Source of the DNA: Leuconostoc pseudomesenteroides KCTC 3652
GTDB lineage: Bacteria; Bacillota; Bacilli; Lactobacillales; Lactobacillaceae
Length of the DNA: 64,000 bases
Assembly (NCBI RefSeq): GCF_014634745.1
Contig: NZ_BMBP01000010.1
Coordinates: 25,938-89,937 of the forward strand
Direction: 5' to 3'
The position numbers and the translations under genes were made by a program. How positions within the stretch are numbered: position 1 is the stretch's first letter; every line of letters starts with the position of its first letter. Below the pieces are notes generated by a model that saw only the letters and a list, made by a program, of their open reading frames with translations, was not told the DNA's origin and made no database searches. Shown one piece after another: positions 14,816-24,580 of this stretch.

Positions 14816-15922
14816 TTAAACTGATAACAAAATATAGCCCACAATCATGAAAAACAATAGCAATCCAATGTTTAAAAACGAGAAAGTTTTGAAGAATCCA
14901 AACGTACTGTGATGATGTGACAAAGCAGCATATTGGCGCAGAGCTAGAAGGTTAGCCAGTGAGGCAATGAGCGTACCTAATCCACCGACAGTGACACCTA
15001 AATATAAGCCATAACTATGTTGGGTGAATTTTGAGATTAGAATAGCAGCGGGCACATTACTGATGAATTGGCTAGTTATCATACCGGAGAAAAACGTTTC
15101 TAAGCTTGATGTGGTATGTTGATATAATAAAGTCTGCACATATTTGATACGACTGATTGCGCCGACAATAATGAAAAAATTAACGAAAGTTAAAATAATC
15201 CCGTAATCAGCATGTTTGAAAACTGACTTTTGCAAACAGACAGCCGCTAAAACACTAACGATTAGTGCCATATAAACAGGTATGACTGACAAAATCCCTA
15301 AAAGAACGATTAACGTGGCGCCTAACAATAGCCAAGTTTTATGTTGGTTAATTTCAACAGATGGTAAAGTAACATCATCAATGGGTTGATTTTTTATGAC
15401 TAATAAAACAACAAACATGGATAATAACGCCACCAAACCAAAAGGTAACGACATCATCATAAATTGACCAATTCCGAGATGGTAATGAGACACCAAATAA
15501 ATGTTTTGTGGGTTCCCAAAAGGTGTTAATGCGCTGCCAAGATTGGCATATATGGTTAATAAACTGATTGTTAATATTTTTGGTAAATTGATTTTTTGAG
15601 CAATATTAAAAACAATTGGCACAAGGGTCAAAATTGCAACGTCGTTTGTAAAAAACATTGACCCAAAAAAAGAGCAAAGTAAAAGCACTAAAATGACAGA
15701 ACGGATCGTGCTACATTTTGCAACAATGTAATTTGCTACGAATTTGAGTATATTGAGCGCTTGATAAATTGTAATGAGTAGGATTAATGCTGCTAGTGAG
15801 GTAATGGTATTAGCATCAATGTCTGATAGTTTGACAACACCAAACACCATTGAGAAGATTGCAAGGATTAAGGTGATTAAAAATGTTTTATCAGTAATAA
15901 TTCTTTTTAAAATGACAGGCAT
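14816..15922 (-). CDS. ArsB/NhaD-type anion permease (SLC13-like)
   Basis: A 368-residue integral membrane protein with about ten helices of the ArsB/NhaD ion-transporter superfamily. Characteristic are SMFFTNDVAILTLVPIVFNI (the TNDVA loop) and SALTPFGNPQNIYLVSHY (G-N-P-Q-N), with a symmetric second half containing SQFISNVPAAILISKF. It resembles YbiR-like permeases; substrate candidates are anions such as carboxylates or arsenite, which cannot be distinguished. The ATG at 15922 has AAGGAAG upstream. It is transcribed convergently with the DsrE-like gene. Confidence 0.82.
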   Translation of the reverse strand: MPVILKRIITDKTFLITLILAIFSMVFGVVKLSDIDANTITSLAALILLITIYQALNILKFVANYIVAKCSTIRSVILVLLLCSFFGSMFFTNDVAILTLVPIVFNIAQKINLPKILTISLLTIYANLGSALTPFGNPQNIYLVSHYHLGIGQFMMMSLPFGLVALLSMFVVLLVIKNQPIDDVTLPSVEINQHKTWLLLGATLIVLLGILSVIPVYMALIVSVLAAVCLQKSVFKHADYGIILTFVNFFIIVGAISRIKYVQTLLYQHTTSSLETFFSGMITSQFISNVPAAILISKFTQHSYGLYLGVTVGGLGTLIASLANLLALRQYAALSHHHSTFGFFKTFSFLNIGLLLFFMIVGYILLSV

Positions 15923-16151
15923 CAAATTGACTTCCTTTGAAGTTGATGGATAATATTACAATTAGTATAGCATTTTAGGTGGCTATTAAAACTAGTAGCA
16001 TGGAAAAATATGAACTATTGGTAAAATATAATCTATTTAATTAAGGGTATAATTTGATATAGTGAAAAAAATAACAAAATTGGTGATATCTTAAAAATAA
16101 GACAATAATTGAAACTATGTTTTTGTAACCAGTTACTATTAAGCTAATTGT

Positions 16152-16257
16152 TTGATGTTTATTAAAAATTAGAATATAATAATGTCTGTAATTTAAACTT
16201 GCGTGGCAAATGCTGCGCTTTTTTTACGCACTAAAATACTTATCATGTGATAAGTAT
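16152..16257 (+). promoter_or_regulatory. Promoter and leader structures of the NEAT operon
   Basis: TTGATG (16152-16157), 17 nt, TATAAT (16175-16180). Downstream, GCGTGGC-AAAT-GCTGCGC (16201-16218) is followed by TTTTTTT, a terminator-like hairpin inside the leader. Then ATACTTATCA (16236-16245) and TGATAAGTAT (16248-16257) form a perfect 10-bp palindrome that ends 12 nt before the ribosome site. It could be a repressor operator or an attenuator linked to iron or heme supply; no Fur-box consensus is obvious. The rest of 15923-16151 is AT-rich with no gene. Confidence 0.5.
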
Positions 16258-16279
16258 CATATTTTTATCGGAGGATATC

Positions 16280-17491
16280 ATGGAGAAAAATAAAGTATTG
16301 GTGCTGGCGGGCACTTTAGCGGTTTCAGGGGCAATGTTATTGCACAGTGATGTTGTGAACGCTGCAAGCACAACTGGTTCAGCGACTGTTGCGACTACAG
16401 CAGCTTCCAACTTGCAGAATGGCAGTTATACGGCAACTGCTAAATTGTACAAAACGGGCACAACCAATGATTCGATGATGTCGTCAATGGTGTTGCCAAC
16501 CGCAAATGTTGTGATTAAAAATGGACAAGCCATCATTACGTTGCAATTTAAGGACTTAAGTACTAGTGATATGGTAAAAAGTTGGATCATTGATGGTGTT
16601 TCTGCGGTTAAAAAGGACAACAATTTTAATGTGGTCTTACCTGTTTCAGATTTAAATAAAACACTCGATTCAACCATACACGTGGAAACAATGATTGGCC
16701 CAGTGCCATTTACTGAAACCCAACCGGTTGACATTAATGTGACTGATTTGAAGTTTGTGGCACGTGACCCAGAAGAAGTTGCTGCCGAAGAAAAAGCTAA
16801 GGCTGAGGCGGATGCCAAAGCAAAAGCTGACGCGGTCAAGGCAGCAGCGGCGGAAAAAGCTAAACAGGCAGCTTCTGCTAAGGCTTTAGCAGAAGCTGCT
16901 GCCAAAGCAAAAGCAGAACAAGAAGTGGATTCTAAAAAGCGTGATCAATCTGTCACCAAGCAGTATGCAGTTAAACTCTATAAAACTGGCACAACTAATG
17001 ATTCAATGATGACATCAATGGTATCACCAACTGCCACAGTTGTCACTAAAGATGGTCAAGCAACGGTCACGTTGCAATTCAAGGATATGGCAACAATTGA
17101 TATGGTAAAAAGTTGGGTTATCGATGGTGTTGCTGCCACTAAGAGTGGACAAAGTTTTGTTGTAGTCTTACCAGCATCGGATTTGGGTAAGACACTACAC
17201 ACTGTGATTAGTGTTGCCACAACAATTGGGGGGGTGCCATTTAGTGAAACGCAGCCGGTTGATCTTGTGCTACAAGCTGAAAACAATGAGTCGGTTACGA
17301 AGACTGATGAAAGTAAAGGTGATGTTCCAGCACAAACGCTAGGTCACGACGTGCCCTTGACAGCACAATTATCAAGTACATCAAAATTGCCTAACACAGC
17401 TACTAACGTGACGACAACTGCACCACTTTTGGCAGCGTTAGTTTCAGGTGTCTTGGCTCTGGGTATTTGGTTTAAGAAGGTTTTGCGTTAA
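16280..17491 (+). CDS. Cell-wall anchored protein with two NEAT domains
   Basis: A 403-residue surface protein. There is a signal peptide (residues 1-29), then NEAT domain 1 (about 40-150; KLYKTGTTNDSMMSSMV ... ITLQFKDLSTSDMVKSWIID), an Ala/Lys/Glu coiled-coil linker (about 160-215), and NEAT domain 2 (about 230-335) nearly repeating the first. Near 375 is a sortase-like signal, LPNTA, with hydrophobic segment and basic end FKKVLR. NEAT domains bind heme or hemoproteins in Isd-type systems. Both domains here lack the YxxxY heme-ligating tyrosines, so they may bind a protein partner instead. The ATG at 16280 follows GGAGGAT. It overlaps the next NEAT gene by 1 nt. Confidence 0.85.
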   Translation: MEKNKVLVLAGTLAVSGAMLLHSDVVNAASTTGSATVATTAASNLQNGSYTATAKLYKTGTTNDSMMSSMVLPTANVVIKNGQAIITLQFKDLSTSDMVKSWIIDGVSAVKKDNNFNVVLPVSDLNKTLDSTIHVETMIGPVPFTETQPVDINVTDLKFVARDPEEVAAEEKAKAEADAKAKADAVKAAAAEKAKQAASAKALAEAAAKAKAEQEVDSKKRDQSVTKQYAVKLYKTGTTNDSMMTSMVSPTATVVTKDGQATVTLQFKDMATIDMVKSWVIDGVAATKSGQSFVVVLPASDLGKTLHTVISVATTIGGVPFSETQPVDLVLQAENNESVTKTDESKGDVPAQTLGHDVPLTAQLSSTSKLPNTATNVTTTAPLLAALVSGVLALGIWFKKVLR

Positions 17492-18231
17492 TGCGACGAT
17501 TTCAATGGTTTATGTTAACTTGCGTTAGTTTGCTATTAGGATTCATGATTGTTACCCAAACAGTATCTGCAGACACTTATTCAGTGCCTTTCAGGGTCGT
17601 CAAGGATGGCACAACAGAAACATCGGTGGCTGATCAATACTTTCAAAAGCCTGCAACGGTAGCGATTGATGGGGATCATTATGTGGTCATTATGACGATC
17701 AAAACGACACATGATTTGGGCCTTTTCCCTGTATCTGTGACTGATTTTAATGGTCAAACGCCGGCAATTTCAAGGACAACGCAAGGCAATACCGATTATT
17801 ATCAGTACCAGTTCACAGCGACCAATTTGGATACGCGCTTGGGTGGTCACATGACCGTCAACATTCAAGCAATTCGCTACAACCATTATTATGGTTATGG
17901 TGTGGTTTTTGATACGAACAGTCTTCCTAAAATTGGCGAGAATAAAGAGCCTGCGTCGTCGTCATCAGCGAGTTCAACTAATGCGACATCTGAATCAACG
18001 GGCAGCTCATCAACATCATCGTCACAATCTGCTTCGAGTACCTCCTCGCAAGCGTCTTCATCATCAAAAAAACTACCAGTCAAAGTAGTGCCTCATGTGT
18101 CTGTTAGTAAGAAAACTACTAAAAAAGCATCACCAACAAAAACGAAAAAAATTATTTTGTGGCCATGGCTGTTGGTGATTGTTGTAGGTATTGCAACCGT
18201 CATTTTCTTTGAGAGACGATCTCGCAAATAA
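17491..18231 (+). CDS. Membrane-anchored NEAT-domain protein with YxxxY motif
   Basis: A 246-residue protein: signal peptide (1-27), one NEAT domain (about 28-145), a serine/threonine-rich spacer (about 152-190), a lysine-rich segment and a C-terminal transmembrane helix (about 222-240) ending ERRSRK. The last strands contain NIQAIRYNHYYGYGVVF, where Y-N-H-Y-Y matches the YxxxY iron-ligating motif of IsdA/IsdC-type heme-binding NEAT domains. It lacks LPxTG, so it is retained in the membrane. The start codon overlaps the stop of the preceding gene (TAATG). Together the two genes look like a heme capture and relay pair. Confidence 0.83.
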   Translation: MRRFQWFMLTCVSLLLGFMIVTQTVSADTYSVPFRVVKDGTTETSVADQYFQKPATVAIDGDHYVVIMTIKTTHDLGLFPVSVTDFNGQTPAISRTTQGNTDYYQYQFTATNLDTRLGGHMTVNIQAIRYNHYYGYGVVFDTNSLPKIGENKEPASSSSASSTNATSESTGSSSTSSSQSASSTSSQASSSSKKLPVKVVPHVSVSKKTTKKASPTKTKKIILWPWLLVIVVGIATVIFFERRSRK

Positions 18232-18256
18232 TTTGTAGCGCCACTATTAATGTGAC

Positions 18257-18477
18257 TTGACGATAGCATTATTTTAAGGTAATATTAAAAATATCTTAGA
18301 GGAATAAGCAAGCGCGTGTTTAGAGAGTTGATGTATGGTGTAAATCAACCACGTTAATGCCCAAGGTTGCTAAGGATTAACTCATCACATTAAAATAAAT
18401 TAAGTGGTCGTTTCGTAACGACAATTTAGGTGGTACCACGCGTCAGCGTCCTATATTAGGATGTTGACGTTTTTTTG
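18257..18477 (+). promoter_or_regulatory. T-box riboswitch with promoter, upstream of valS
   Basis: Promoter TTGACG (18257-18262), 17 nt, TAATAT (18280-18285). The leader begins near 18292 and contains AGAGAG and a stem I (AGCAA/TTGCT base with GTTGAT/ATCAAC upper hairpin). The T-box sequence AGGTGGTACCACG is at 18428-18440, with UGGU matching a tRNA ending ACCA. The terminator CGTCAGCGTCCTA pairs with TAGGATGTTGACG at 18441-18469, then T7. Uncharged tRNA-Val should stabilise the antiterminator. The specifier codon lies in 18353-18367 but I could not assign it with confidence. Confidence 0.9.
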
Positions 18478-18542
18478 TGGTAACGCTTTAAAATGAGTTG
18501 ACAAAGTAGCTAATTTACTGAATATATAAAGGAGAAATAACA

Positions 18543-21227
18543 ATGCGCGATATTGATATGTCAACAAAATATAATCCCACTGCTGTTGAAGCTGGTCGGT
18601 ATGATAACTGGCAAAGCAAAAAGCTTTTTGCACCAGAATCGAATCAAGAAATTCAGGGGAATGAGCCAGAACCTTATTCAATCGTCATTCCACCACCCAA
18701 TGTCACAGGTAAATTGCATTTAGGGCATGCTTGGGATACGACGTTGCAAGATATGATTATTCGTCAAAAGCGCATGCAAGGATTTGATACTTTATGGTTG
18801 CCTGGCATGGATCATGCCGGCATTGCAACACAAGCGAAGGTTGAGCAGCGTTTGCGCGGTGAAGGTATTTCACGCTATGATTTGGGTCGTGAGAAGTTCG
18901 TAACACAAGTTTGGGATTGGAAAAATGAATACGCCGCCACTATCAAACAGCAATGGGGTAAAATGGGGCTTTCATTGGACTTTGATCGTGAACGTTTCAC
19001 ATTAGATGAAGGTTTGAACAAAGCAGTTAACAAAGTCTTTATTGATTTGTACAACAAGGGATTGATCTATCGTGGTGAATACATCATTAACTGGGATCCA
19101 CAAGCGCGTACTGCGTTGTCTGATATTGAAGTAATTTATCAAGATGATGAGGGTGCTTTCTATCATGTTAAGTATCCATTCACCGATGGTACGACTTTTA
19201 ATGGTAAGAATTACATTGAAATTGCAACGACTCGTCCAGAAACAATGTTTGGTGATGTTGCTGTTGCCGTACATCCGAGTGATGAACGTTACAAAGATTT
19301 AATTGGGAAAACAGTCATGGTACCACTCGTTGGTCGTGAAATTCCAATTATCGCTGATGAATATGTTGAAAAAGATTTTGGGACTGGTATGGTAAAAATC
19401 ACACCAGCTCATGATCCTAATGACTTCCAAGTCGGTAATCGCCATGATTTGGAACGCATTAACACAATGACTGAAGATGGTCATTTGAATGAGCATGCTG
19501 GCAAATATAACGGCATGGAACGATTTGAAGCGCGCAAAGCAATCGTGGCAGACCTTGAAGCGGGTGATTACATGCTCAAAGTTGACCCAATTGTTCACTC
19601 AGTTGGTCATTCAGAGCGGACCGGCGTGCCAGTAGAATCACGCTTGTCTACGCAGTGGTTTGTCAAAATGGCACCATTGGCAAAGCAAATTTTGGACATG
19701 CAGCAAAATGAAGACGAGAAAGTTGAATTTGTGCCAGCACGTTTTGAAGACACATTCACGCATTGGATGGAAAATATTCGTGATTGGGTTATTTCACGTC
19801 AATTGTGGTGGGGACATCAAATTCCTGCGTGGTATAAGAACAAAGGCACGGCTGACGAAGAAATTTATGTTGGGACAGAGGCGCCTGAAGGGGATGGTTG
19901 GGAACGTGATCCTGATGTGCTTGATACTTGGTTTTCAAGTGCACTTTGGCCATTTTCAACAATGGGTTGGCCGGAAAAAATGGATGGTGATTTTGCCCGC
20001 TATTACCCAACCAATACCTTAGTAACTGGTTATGATATTATCTTCTTCTGGGTTGCACGAATGATGTTCCAGGGTAAGGAATTCACTGGTCAGCGACCAT
20101 TTAAAAATGTCTTAATTCACGGTCTTATTCGTGATGGTGAAGGTCGCAAAATGTCAAAGTCATTGGGCAATGGTGTGGACCCAATGGACGTTATTGAAAA
20201 GTACGGTGCTGACGCATTGCGTTGGTTCTTAGCAACAGGTTCAACTCCGGGACAAGATGTGCGTTTCACTTACGATAAGATGGATGCAGCTTGGAACTTT
20301 ATCAATAAGATTTGGAATGCTTCGCGGTACGTTATCATGAATCTGGCAGAAGATACGCCATCACAATTGCCTGATTTGGATAAATTAACACTAGCCGATC
20401 AATGGATTTTGGCACGCTTGAACACAACAGTTGCTGATGTGACACGTAATTTTGATAAATTTGAATTTGGCGAAGCTGGTCGTTCACTATATAACTTCAT
20501 TTGGAATGATTTTGCCGACTGGTACATCGAAATGACCAAAGAAACATTGAATGGCGATGGTGACAAAGCGCCTGTTCAACAAACATTAGCTTATGTTTTG
20601 GATCAGACGTTACGTTTGTTGCAGCCAATTATGCCATTCGTAACAGAAGCGATTTGGCAAGAAATGCCAGATCAGGCGGGAAAGAATGCTGATTTTGCTA
20701 TCACACGATATCCTGTTGTACATGACAAATTGACTAACGACGCAGCAGAAACAGCGTTTAAGTCGTTGCAAGATTTGATTGTTGCGGTGCGTAATATTCG
20801 TTCAGAAGCCAACGCACCAATGTCAACAGCAATCGACTTGTTGATTAAGACAAACGATGACAATTTGATCCGCATATTTAATGATAATGCGGATTATATT
20901 AACCGTTTTGCACATCCTAAGTCATTGACGATTGCCGCTGATGTACAAGCACCGGATTTGGCAATGTCACAAGTGATTACCGGCGCAGAAATATATGTGC
21001 CACTTGCTGAATTGATTGATATTGATGATGAGATAGCACGTCTTGAAGGAGAAACTAAGAAATTCTCTGGTGAAGTGAAACGTGCTCAAGGCAAATTATC
21101 TAACGAAAAATTCGTTAATGCTGCCCCAGAAGCGGTTGTTGCTGCTGAAAGAGAAAAATTGGCTGATTGGCAAGCTAAGCTTGCCGCCACGCAAGAACGT
21201 TTGACGTCTTTGCGCTCAGCGAAATAA
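18543..21227 (+). CDS. valS: Valyl-tRNA synthetase
   Basis: A class I aminoacyl-tRNA synthetase of 894 residues that charges tRNA-Val and edits threonine. The HIGH motif appears as HLGH at residues 59-62 ([16 protein letters not shown]) and KMSKS at 536-540. The editing domain ([17 protein letters not shown]) lies between them, then the anticodon-binding domain, and a C-terminal coiled coil (about 825-894, [20 protein letters not shown]) typical of ValRS. The ATG at 18543 has AAGGAG upstream; the ATG at 18558 is an alternative. It is controlled by the T-box leader and ends at a strong terminator. Confidence 0.98.
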   Translation: MRDIDMSTKYNPTAVEAGRYDNWQSKKLFAPESNQEIQGNEPEPYSIVIPPPNVTGKLHLGHAWDTTLQDMIIRQKRMQGFDTLWLPGMDHAGIATQAKVEQRLRGEGISRYDLGREKFVTQVWDWKNEYAATIKQQWGKMGLSLDFDRERFTLDEGLNKAVNKVFIDLYNKGLIYRGEYIINWDPQARTALSDIEVIYQDDEGAFYHVKYPFTDGTTFNGKNYIEIATTRPETMFGDVAVAVHPSDERYKDLIGKTVMVPLVGREIPIIADEYVEKDFGTGMVKITPAHDPNDFQVGNRHDLERINTMTEDGHLNEHAGKYNGMERFEARKAIVADLEAGDYMLKVDPIVHSVGHSERTGVPVESRLSTQWFVKMAPLAKQILDMQQNEDEKVEFVPARFEDTFTHWMENIRDWVISRQLWWGHQIPAWYKNKGTADEEIYVGTEAPEGDGWERDPDVLDTWFSSALWPFSTMGWPEKMDGDFARYYPTNTLVTGYDIIFFWVARMMFQGKEFTGQRPFKNVLIHGLIRDGEGRKMSKSLGNGVDPMDVIEKYGADALRWFLATGSTPGQDVRFTYDKMDAAWNFINKIWNASRYVIMNLAEDTPSQLPDLDKLTLADQWILARLNTTVADVTRNFDKFEFGEAGRSLYNFIWNDFADWYIEMTKETLNGDGDKAPVQQTLAYVLDQTLRLLQPIMPFVTEAIWQEMPDQAGKNADFAITRYPVVHDKLTNDAAETAFKSLQDLIVAVRNIRSEANAPMSTAIDLLIKTNDDNLIRIFNDNADYINRFAHPKSLTIAADVQAPDLAMSQVITGAEIYVPLAELIDIDDEIARLEGETKKFSGEVKRAQGKLSNEKFVNAAPEAVVAAEREKLADWQAKLAATQERLTSLRSAK

Positions 21228-21230
21228 TAA

Positions 21231-21269
21231 AAAAAATCCATGATTATACGAGATAATCATGGATTTTTT
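21231..21269. terminator. Bidirectional terminator between valS and the DUF3533 gene
   Basis: AAAAAATCCATGATTAT (21231-21247) pairs perfectly with 21253-21269 around ACGAG. T runs on both strands serve valS and the convergent minus-strand gene, whose stop codon begins within the hairpin. Confidence 0.9.
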
Positions 21270-22408
21270 TATTTTGCGATGGTATTTCGAGTCTGCGATA
21301 AGAACACTTTAGCAATTAATAAGAACATACCAATCATCATCACCCATAACAAATTAAATGTAGGTGTGTGCCAAATACCATCATGATAGTAAATAATGCC
21401 GCGCATACCATCAATTAAGAATCGCATTGGCAGCCAAGGATAAATGATGTCGCGGTAAAAGTGAGATAGCATTTCTGGGGCTAATTGTAGAATTGGTAGG
21501 GCAAAGAACATCAATAAAACGAAAAGTGGTAAACCAATAAAGCCCGTCCAACTCAATATTCCTAGAATTATCATAATAAATGAAAATTCAGCAATCGTCG
21601 CAAACAGCGCAATGGTCCAAAAATTTTGGAAGTGATAGTTGAGTAGCCATGTTGTATACAACGGCGTCATAATACCAATAAAAATCGCTAAACTAGCAGC
21701 AGTCATGAGTTGCATGGTAGCAAGACGGTATTTATTTTTACCACGAAGTTGACCATCTTTAGCAGCGTAGAAAAGCATTAGGCTGATAATAACACTGCTG
21801 AGCCAAAGGGGTTGAAAATAAATCGCTGTTGCATTAACTTTATTTTCAGTTGGATGAACAATTTGGTTAGTGACATTTAGTGGTTGGGCAATTGTTTTGG
21901 CAACCACAATCGGAATCGGTTGTTGGTGCGAGGCAAACTGTGTGATGATGTTTTTTGAAATCGTGCCACTGATAGTTGTTGTCATGTGACTGAACAAGTT
22001 CGTAACCGCAGTACTAACAGTTGGATTTTTGGCTTGATTGATGACTGTTGTGACACTTGGTTTAGTGGGTGTTGCTGTTGCTAGTGTCGCCATGTTTTCT
22101 CCAAAATGACGTTTAATAATGATAGCGCCGTAGAATTTTTGTTTGGACATATCTTGTTTGAGTGCTGCGGTTGACTTGACGGTTGTCCATTTAAGGGTAG
22201 TGGGATTTTTATCACCAACACTAGTCACCTTTTTGAGTTGATCAACTATTTTTTTGCTGATAGGATTGGTTGGATCTCCATTAACAATGGCTAGTGGTAA
22301 ATTTTTGACCGTTGTATGGACTGTTGGTATTTGTGACAAAACCATGATGAACGATAAAGCGATGCCACCAATAGCTGCTAATAGCCAGAATTTATACTTT
22401 TTAAACAT
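21269..22408 (-). CDS. DUF3533/YhgE-type ABC-2-like membrane protein
   Basis: A 379-residue membrane protein with one N-terminal helix, a large extracellular domain (about residues 30-205; LPLAIVNGDPTNPISKKIVDQLKK, typical of YhgE/Pip and DUF3533) and a cluster of about five to six C-terminal helices. Members of this group form the permease-like half of ABC-2 export systems or stand alone; some serve as phage receptors. No ATPase gene is adjacent. The start has a perfect AGGAGG. A TetR-type gene is transcribed divergently, which suggests direct repression and a drug- or stress-response role. Confidence 0.8.
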   Translation of the reverse strand: MFKKYKFWLLAAIGGIALSFIMVLSQIPTVHTTVKNLPLAIVNGDPTNPISKKIVDQLKKVTSVGDKNPTTLKWTTVKSTAALKQDMSKQKFYGAIIIKRHFGENMATLATATPTKPSVTTVINQAKNPTVSTAVTNLFSHMTTTISGTISKNIITQFASHQQPIPIVVAKTIAQPLNVTNQIVHPTENKVNATAIYFQPLWLSSVIISLMLFYAAKDGQLRGKNKYRLATMQLMTAASLAIFIGIMTPLYTTWLLNYHFQNFWTIALFATIAEFSFIMIILGILSWTGFIGLPLFVLLMFFALPILQLAPEMLSHFYRDIIYPWLPMRFLIDGMRGIIYYHDGIWHTPTFNLLWVMMIGMFLLIAKVFLSQTRNTIAK

Positions 22409-22540
22409 GTAAAACCTCCTAAAATTGAACGTTGTGTTCTTTTTTGATATACTTAGCGTAATCTTGAATTAGGTGATTATCAATCGTCAAAAATAGGCGA
22501 TATGTCGCAAATGCAACATAACATGAGAAAGTGTTTTAAA

Positions 22541-23134
22541 ATGGCTTATCAACATAAAACGACGCAAACCAAAACAATGCTATTAAATAGCTTGCTTGAT
22601 TTAATGGTTAATAAAGAACTAGAAGATATTACAGTTCGTGATATTACTGAATATGCAGGTGTTAATCGTGGCACTTTTTACCGCCATTTTAAAGATAAAA
22701 TGGACTTAGTTGAACAAAAAGAACGACAAATTTTTCAAGATTTGAAACAGGTAGAATTAGACATCAAAGTCTTTGATGATACGGCTAATATTGTGATATC
22801 TTCTGAAAATGTCTGTAAACTAACGACTTATTTATATACACAACGACGTTTTTTGGCAAACTTATTGGGATCAAATGGTGATATGACATTTGAACACCAA
22901 TTATTGAAGTGGCTATATAGCACCATTATTGACAATTTGGCCAGTGCTGGGCTTGATGTGACACAAAAACATTTGAAAATTGTGGTCCATTATCAAGTGT
23001 CAGCTATGCTTGGCGTGATACGCTACTGGTTCATCGAAGACCAAGGGGTGACGTCACCTGAAACAATTGCCCAAATTATTTACAAGCTAAATCATGACGG
23101 GGTTTGGCGAAACTTTGAAAATCGTCCATTATGA
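22541..23134 (+). CDS. TetR/AcrR family regulator
   Basis: A 197-residue repressor with an N-terminal helix-turn-helix: LLDLMVNKELEDITVRDITE then YAGVNRGTFYRHFKDKMDLV (residues about 13-55), matching TetR/AcrR and especially the DhaS-like group with a C-terminal TetR_C domain. I chose the ATG at 22541 (MAYQHKTTQTKTMLL); in-frame ATGs at 22502, 22511 and 22523 give longer forms without clear ribosome sites. It is divergent from the DUF3533 membrane-protein gene 133 nt away, its likely target. Confidence 0.85.
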   Translation: MAYQHKTTQTKTMLLNSLLDLMVNKELEDITVRDITEYAGVNRGTFYRHFKDKMDLVEQKERQIFQDLKQVELDIKVFDDTANIVISSENVCKLTTYLYTQRRFLANLLGSNGDMTFEHQLLKWLYSTIIDNLASAGLDVTQKHLKIVVHYQVSAMLGVIRYWFIEDQGVTSPETIAQIIYKLNHDGVWRNFENRPL

Positions 23135-23144
23135 GGTGGTATAT

Positions 23145-23285
23145 ATGGTAACAAACTTATATAGAATCAACGCTTACCATCCAGATAATTGGCTAATTAA
23201 TGATGTTGAGAATATTAACGATGCTCTGGCATTAAAACGAACAATTTGCGTAATTCTCAAAATCCGCTACAATAATATGAGATGA
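23145..23285 (+). CDS. Small ORF before fabH, unknown
   Basis: A 46-codon frame, starting MVTNLYRINAYHPDNWLIND and ending KIRYNNMR, with a good ribosome site (GAGGTGG) 10 nt after the TetR stop. The 3' part overlaps a likely fabH promoter (TTGCGT 23246-23251, 16 nt, TACAAT 23268-23273), so translation and that promoter share sequence. I see no family signature. It may be a real small protein or a remnant. Confidence 0.4.
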   Translation: MVTNLYRINAYHPDNWLINDVENINDALALKRTICVILKIRYNNMR

Positions 23286-23302
23286 ATTGAAGGTGAAAAG
23301 AC

Positions 23303-24274
23303 ATGTCTGGAAGTAAAATACTCGCCAGTGCACATTATGTGCCAAGTGATATTGTGACAAATGATGATTTAGCCAAAATCATGGATACCAATGATGAGTG
23401 GATTCAAGCACATACGGGTATTAAAACACGTCACATGTCATTGCAAGGTGAAAATACAAGTGATTTAGCGACTCAAGCTGCACGGCTTGCTTTAGCGCAA
23501 ACTAATCTAACAGTCGAAGAAATCGACCTGATTATTGTGACAACGTTCACGCCTGATGGGCTGGCACCATCAACTGCGGCTTTGGTACAACGCAATTTGA
23601 AAGCAACGAATGCGTGGGCTTATGATATTTCAACTGCTTGTTCTGGATTCGTTTTTGGTGTGAGCACGGCTGATAAATTTTTGCGCTCAGGCGTCTACAA
23701 AAATGCCTTAGTTATTTCTGCTGAAGTCAACTCAAAGATGATGGATTTCAAGGATCGGACGAGTACAGTATTTTTTGGTGATGGTGCAGGGGCAGTTGTA
23801 ATGACTGCGACCCAAGGAAATGGTGTCTTATCAAAGGAAGAAATGCACACTATTGGTAATGAAAATGTTGTACATTCCGGTAGAATCGCACCACTGACCT
23901 CACTTTCTGTGGAAAACTATCCAAAAACGGATGCTTTTGCACAAGAAGGCCGTGAAGTATTTAATGAAGTGACAACACTAATTCCGCAACACATTAAAGA
24001 TTTTCTAGGTGACAAACAACTACTGCCTCAAGATATCGATTATTACATTCCACATCAAGCTAATCTACGCCTAATTGAATACATTGCAGAAGCTTTGAAT
24101 GAACCAATGGCTAAATTTTCAACCAACGTCATCCGGAATGGTAATACCTCCTCAGCTGGCATTGCGATTGGGTTTGATGAATTAAATCAAACAGTTGATT
24201 TAACTGGTAAGCGTGTCCTGCTAACAGGTTTTGGCGCAGGATTTACATATGGCAGCTTATTACTCGAATTTTAA
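23303..24274 (+). CDS. fabH: 3-oxoacyl-ACP synthase III (KAS III)
   Basis: Condenses an acyl-CoA primer with malonyl-ACP to start fatty-acid synthesis. The 323-residue protein carries the triad: Cys in DISTACSGFVFG, His in YYIPHQANLRLIEY and Asn in RNGNTSSAGIAIG, plus the C-terminal GFGAGFTYGSLLLEF. The length is normal. It stands alone with its own promoter and terminator, about 20 kb from the accCDA genes at the window start, whereas lactobacilli usually keep a fabH in the fab operon. It may therefore be the only copy or a second one; this window cannot decide. Confidence 0.93.
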   Translation: MSGSKILASAHYVPSDIVTNDDLAKIMDTNDEWIQAHTGIKTRHMSLQGENTSDLATQAARLALAQTNLTVEEIDLIIVTTFTPDGLAPSTAALVQRNLKATNAWAYDISTACSGFVFGVSTADKFLRSGVYKNALVISAEVNSKMMDFKDRTSTVFFGDGAGAVVMTATQGNGVLSKEEMHTIGNENVVHSGRIAPLTSLSVENYPKTDAFAQEGREVFNEVTTLIPQHIKDFLGDKQLLPQDIDYYIPHQANLRLIEYIAEALNEPMAKFSTNVIRNGNTSSAGIAIGFDELNQTVDLTGKRVLLTGFGAGFTYGSLLLEF

Positions 24275-24309
24275 AGAAAATATTAAGAAATTTAAGAAGT
24301 TTAAATTTT

Positions 24310-24357
24310 AAAAAAGACGATTTAAATCATTATAAAAATGATTTAGTCGTCTTTTTT
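24310..24357 (+). terminator. Terminator of fabH
   Basis: A long hairpin: AAAAAAGACGA at 24310-24320 pairs with TCGTCTTTTTT at 24347-24357, with an inner AAATCATT/AATGATTT stem, ending in a T run. Confidence 0.88.
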
Positions 24358-24427
24358 GACAAAAATTGTTGAAAAATCAAAAAAAATTTCCCTTTAAAAC
24401 CTTATAAAATCAGCCTAAAACGGGCGC

Positions 24428-24474
24428 TGTCATAATACTGTAACATTGTTATCTGATTGAGAAAACGATACAAT
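24428..24474 (+). promoter_or_regulatory. Promoter of the LysM-EF-hand-CAP gene
   Basis: TTGTTA (24446-24451), 17 nt, TACAAT (24469-24474). Just upstream, TGTCAT-AATAC-TGTAAC (24428-24444) resembles the WalR box TGTWAH-N5-TGTWAH with one mismatch, which would fit control of a cell-wall protein by WalKR. The 5' leader is about 100 nt. The remainder of 24358-24580 holds no gene. Confidence 0.4.
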
Positions 24475-24580
24475 GTTTGCGTTACACCGAGTAGGTATAC
24501 TGGATATTGTTCTTAAGAAATACTTAATAACACATCAAAAATTTAATGTTTGAATTGAATCTATCCAGGAGTTAATACAT

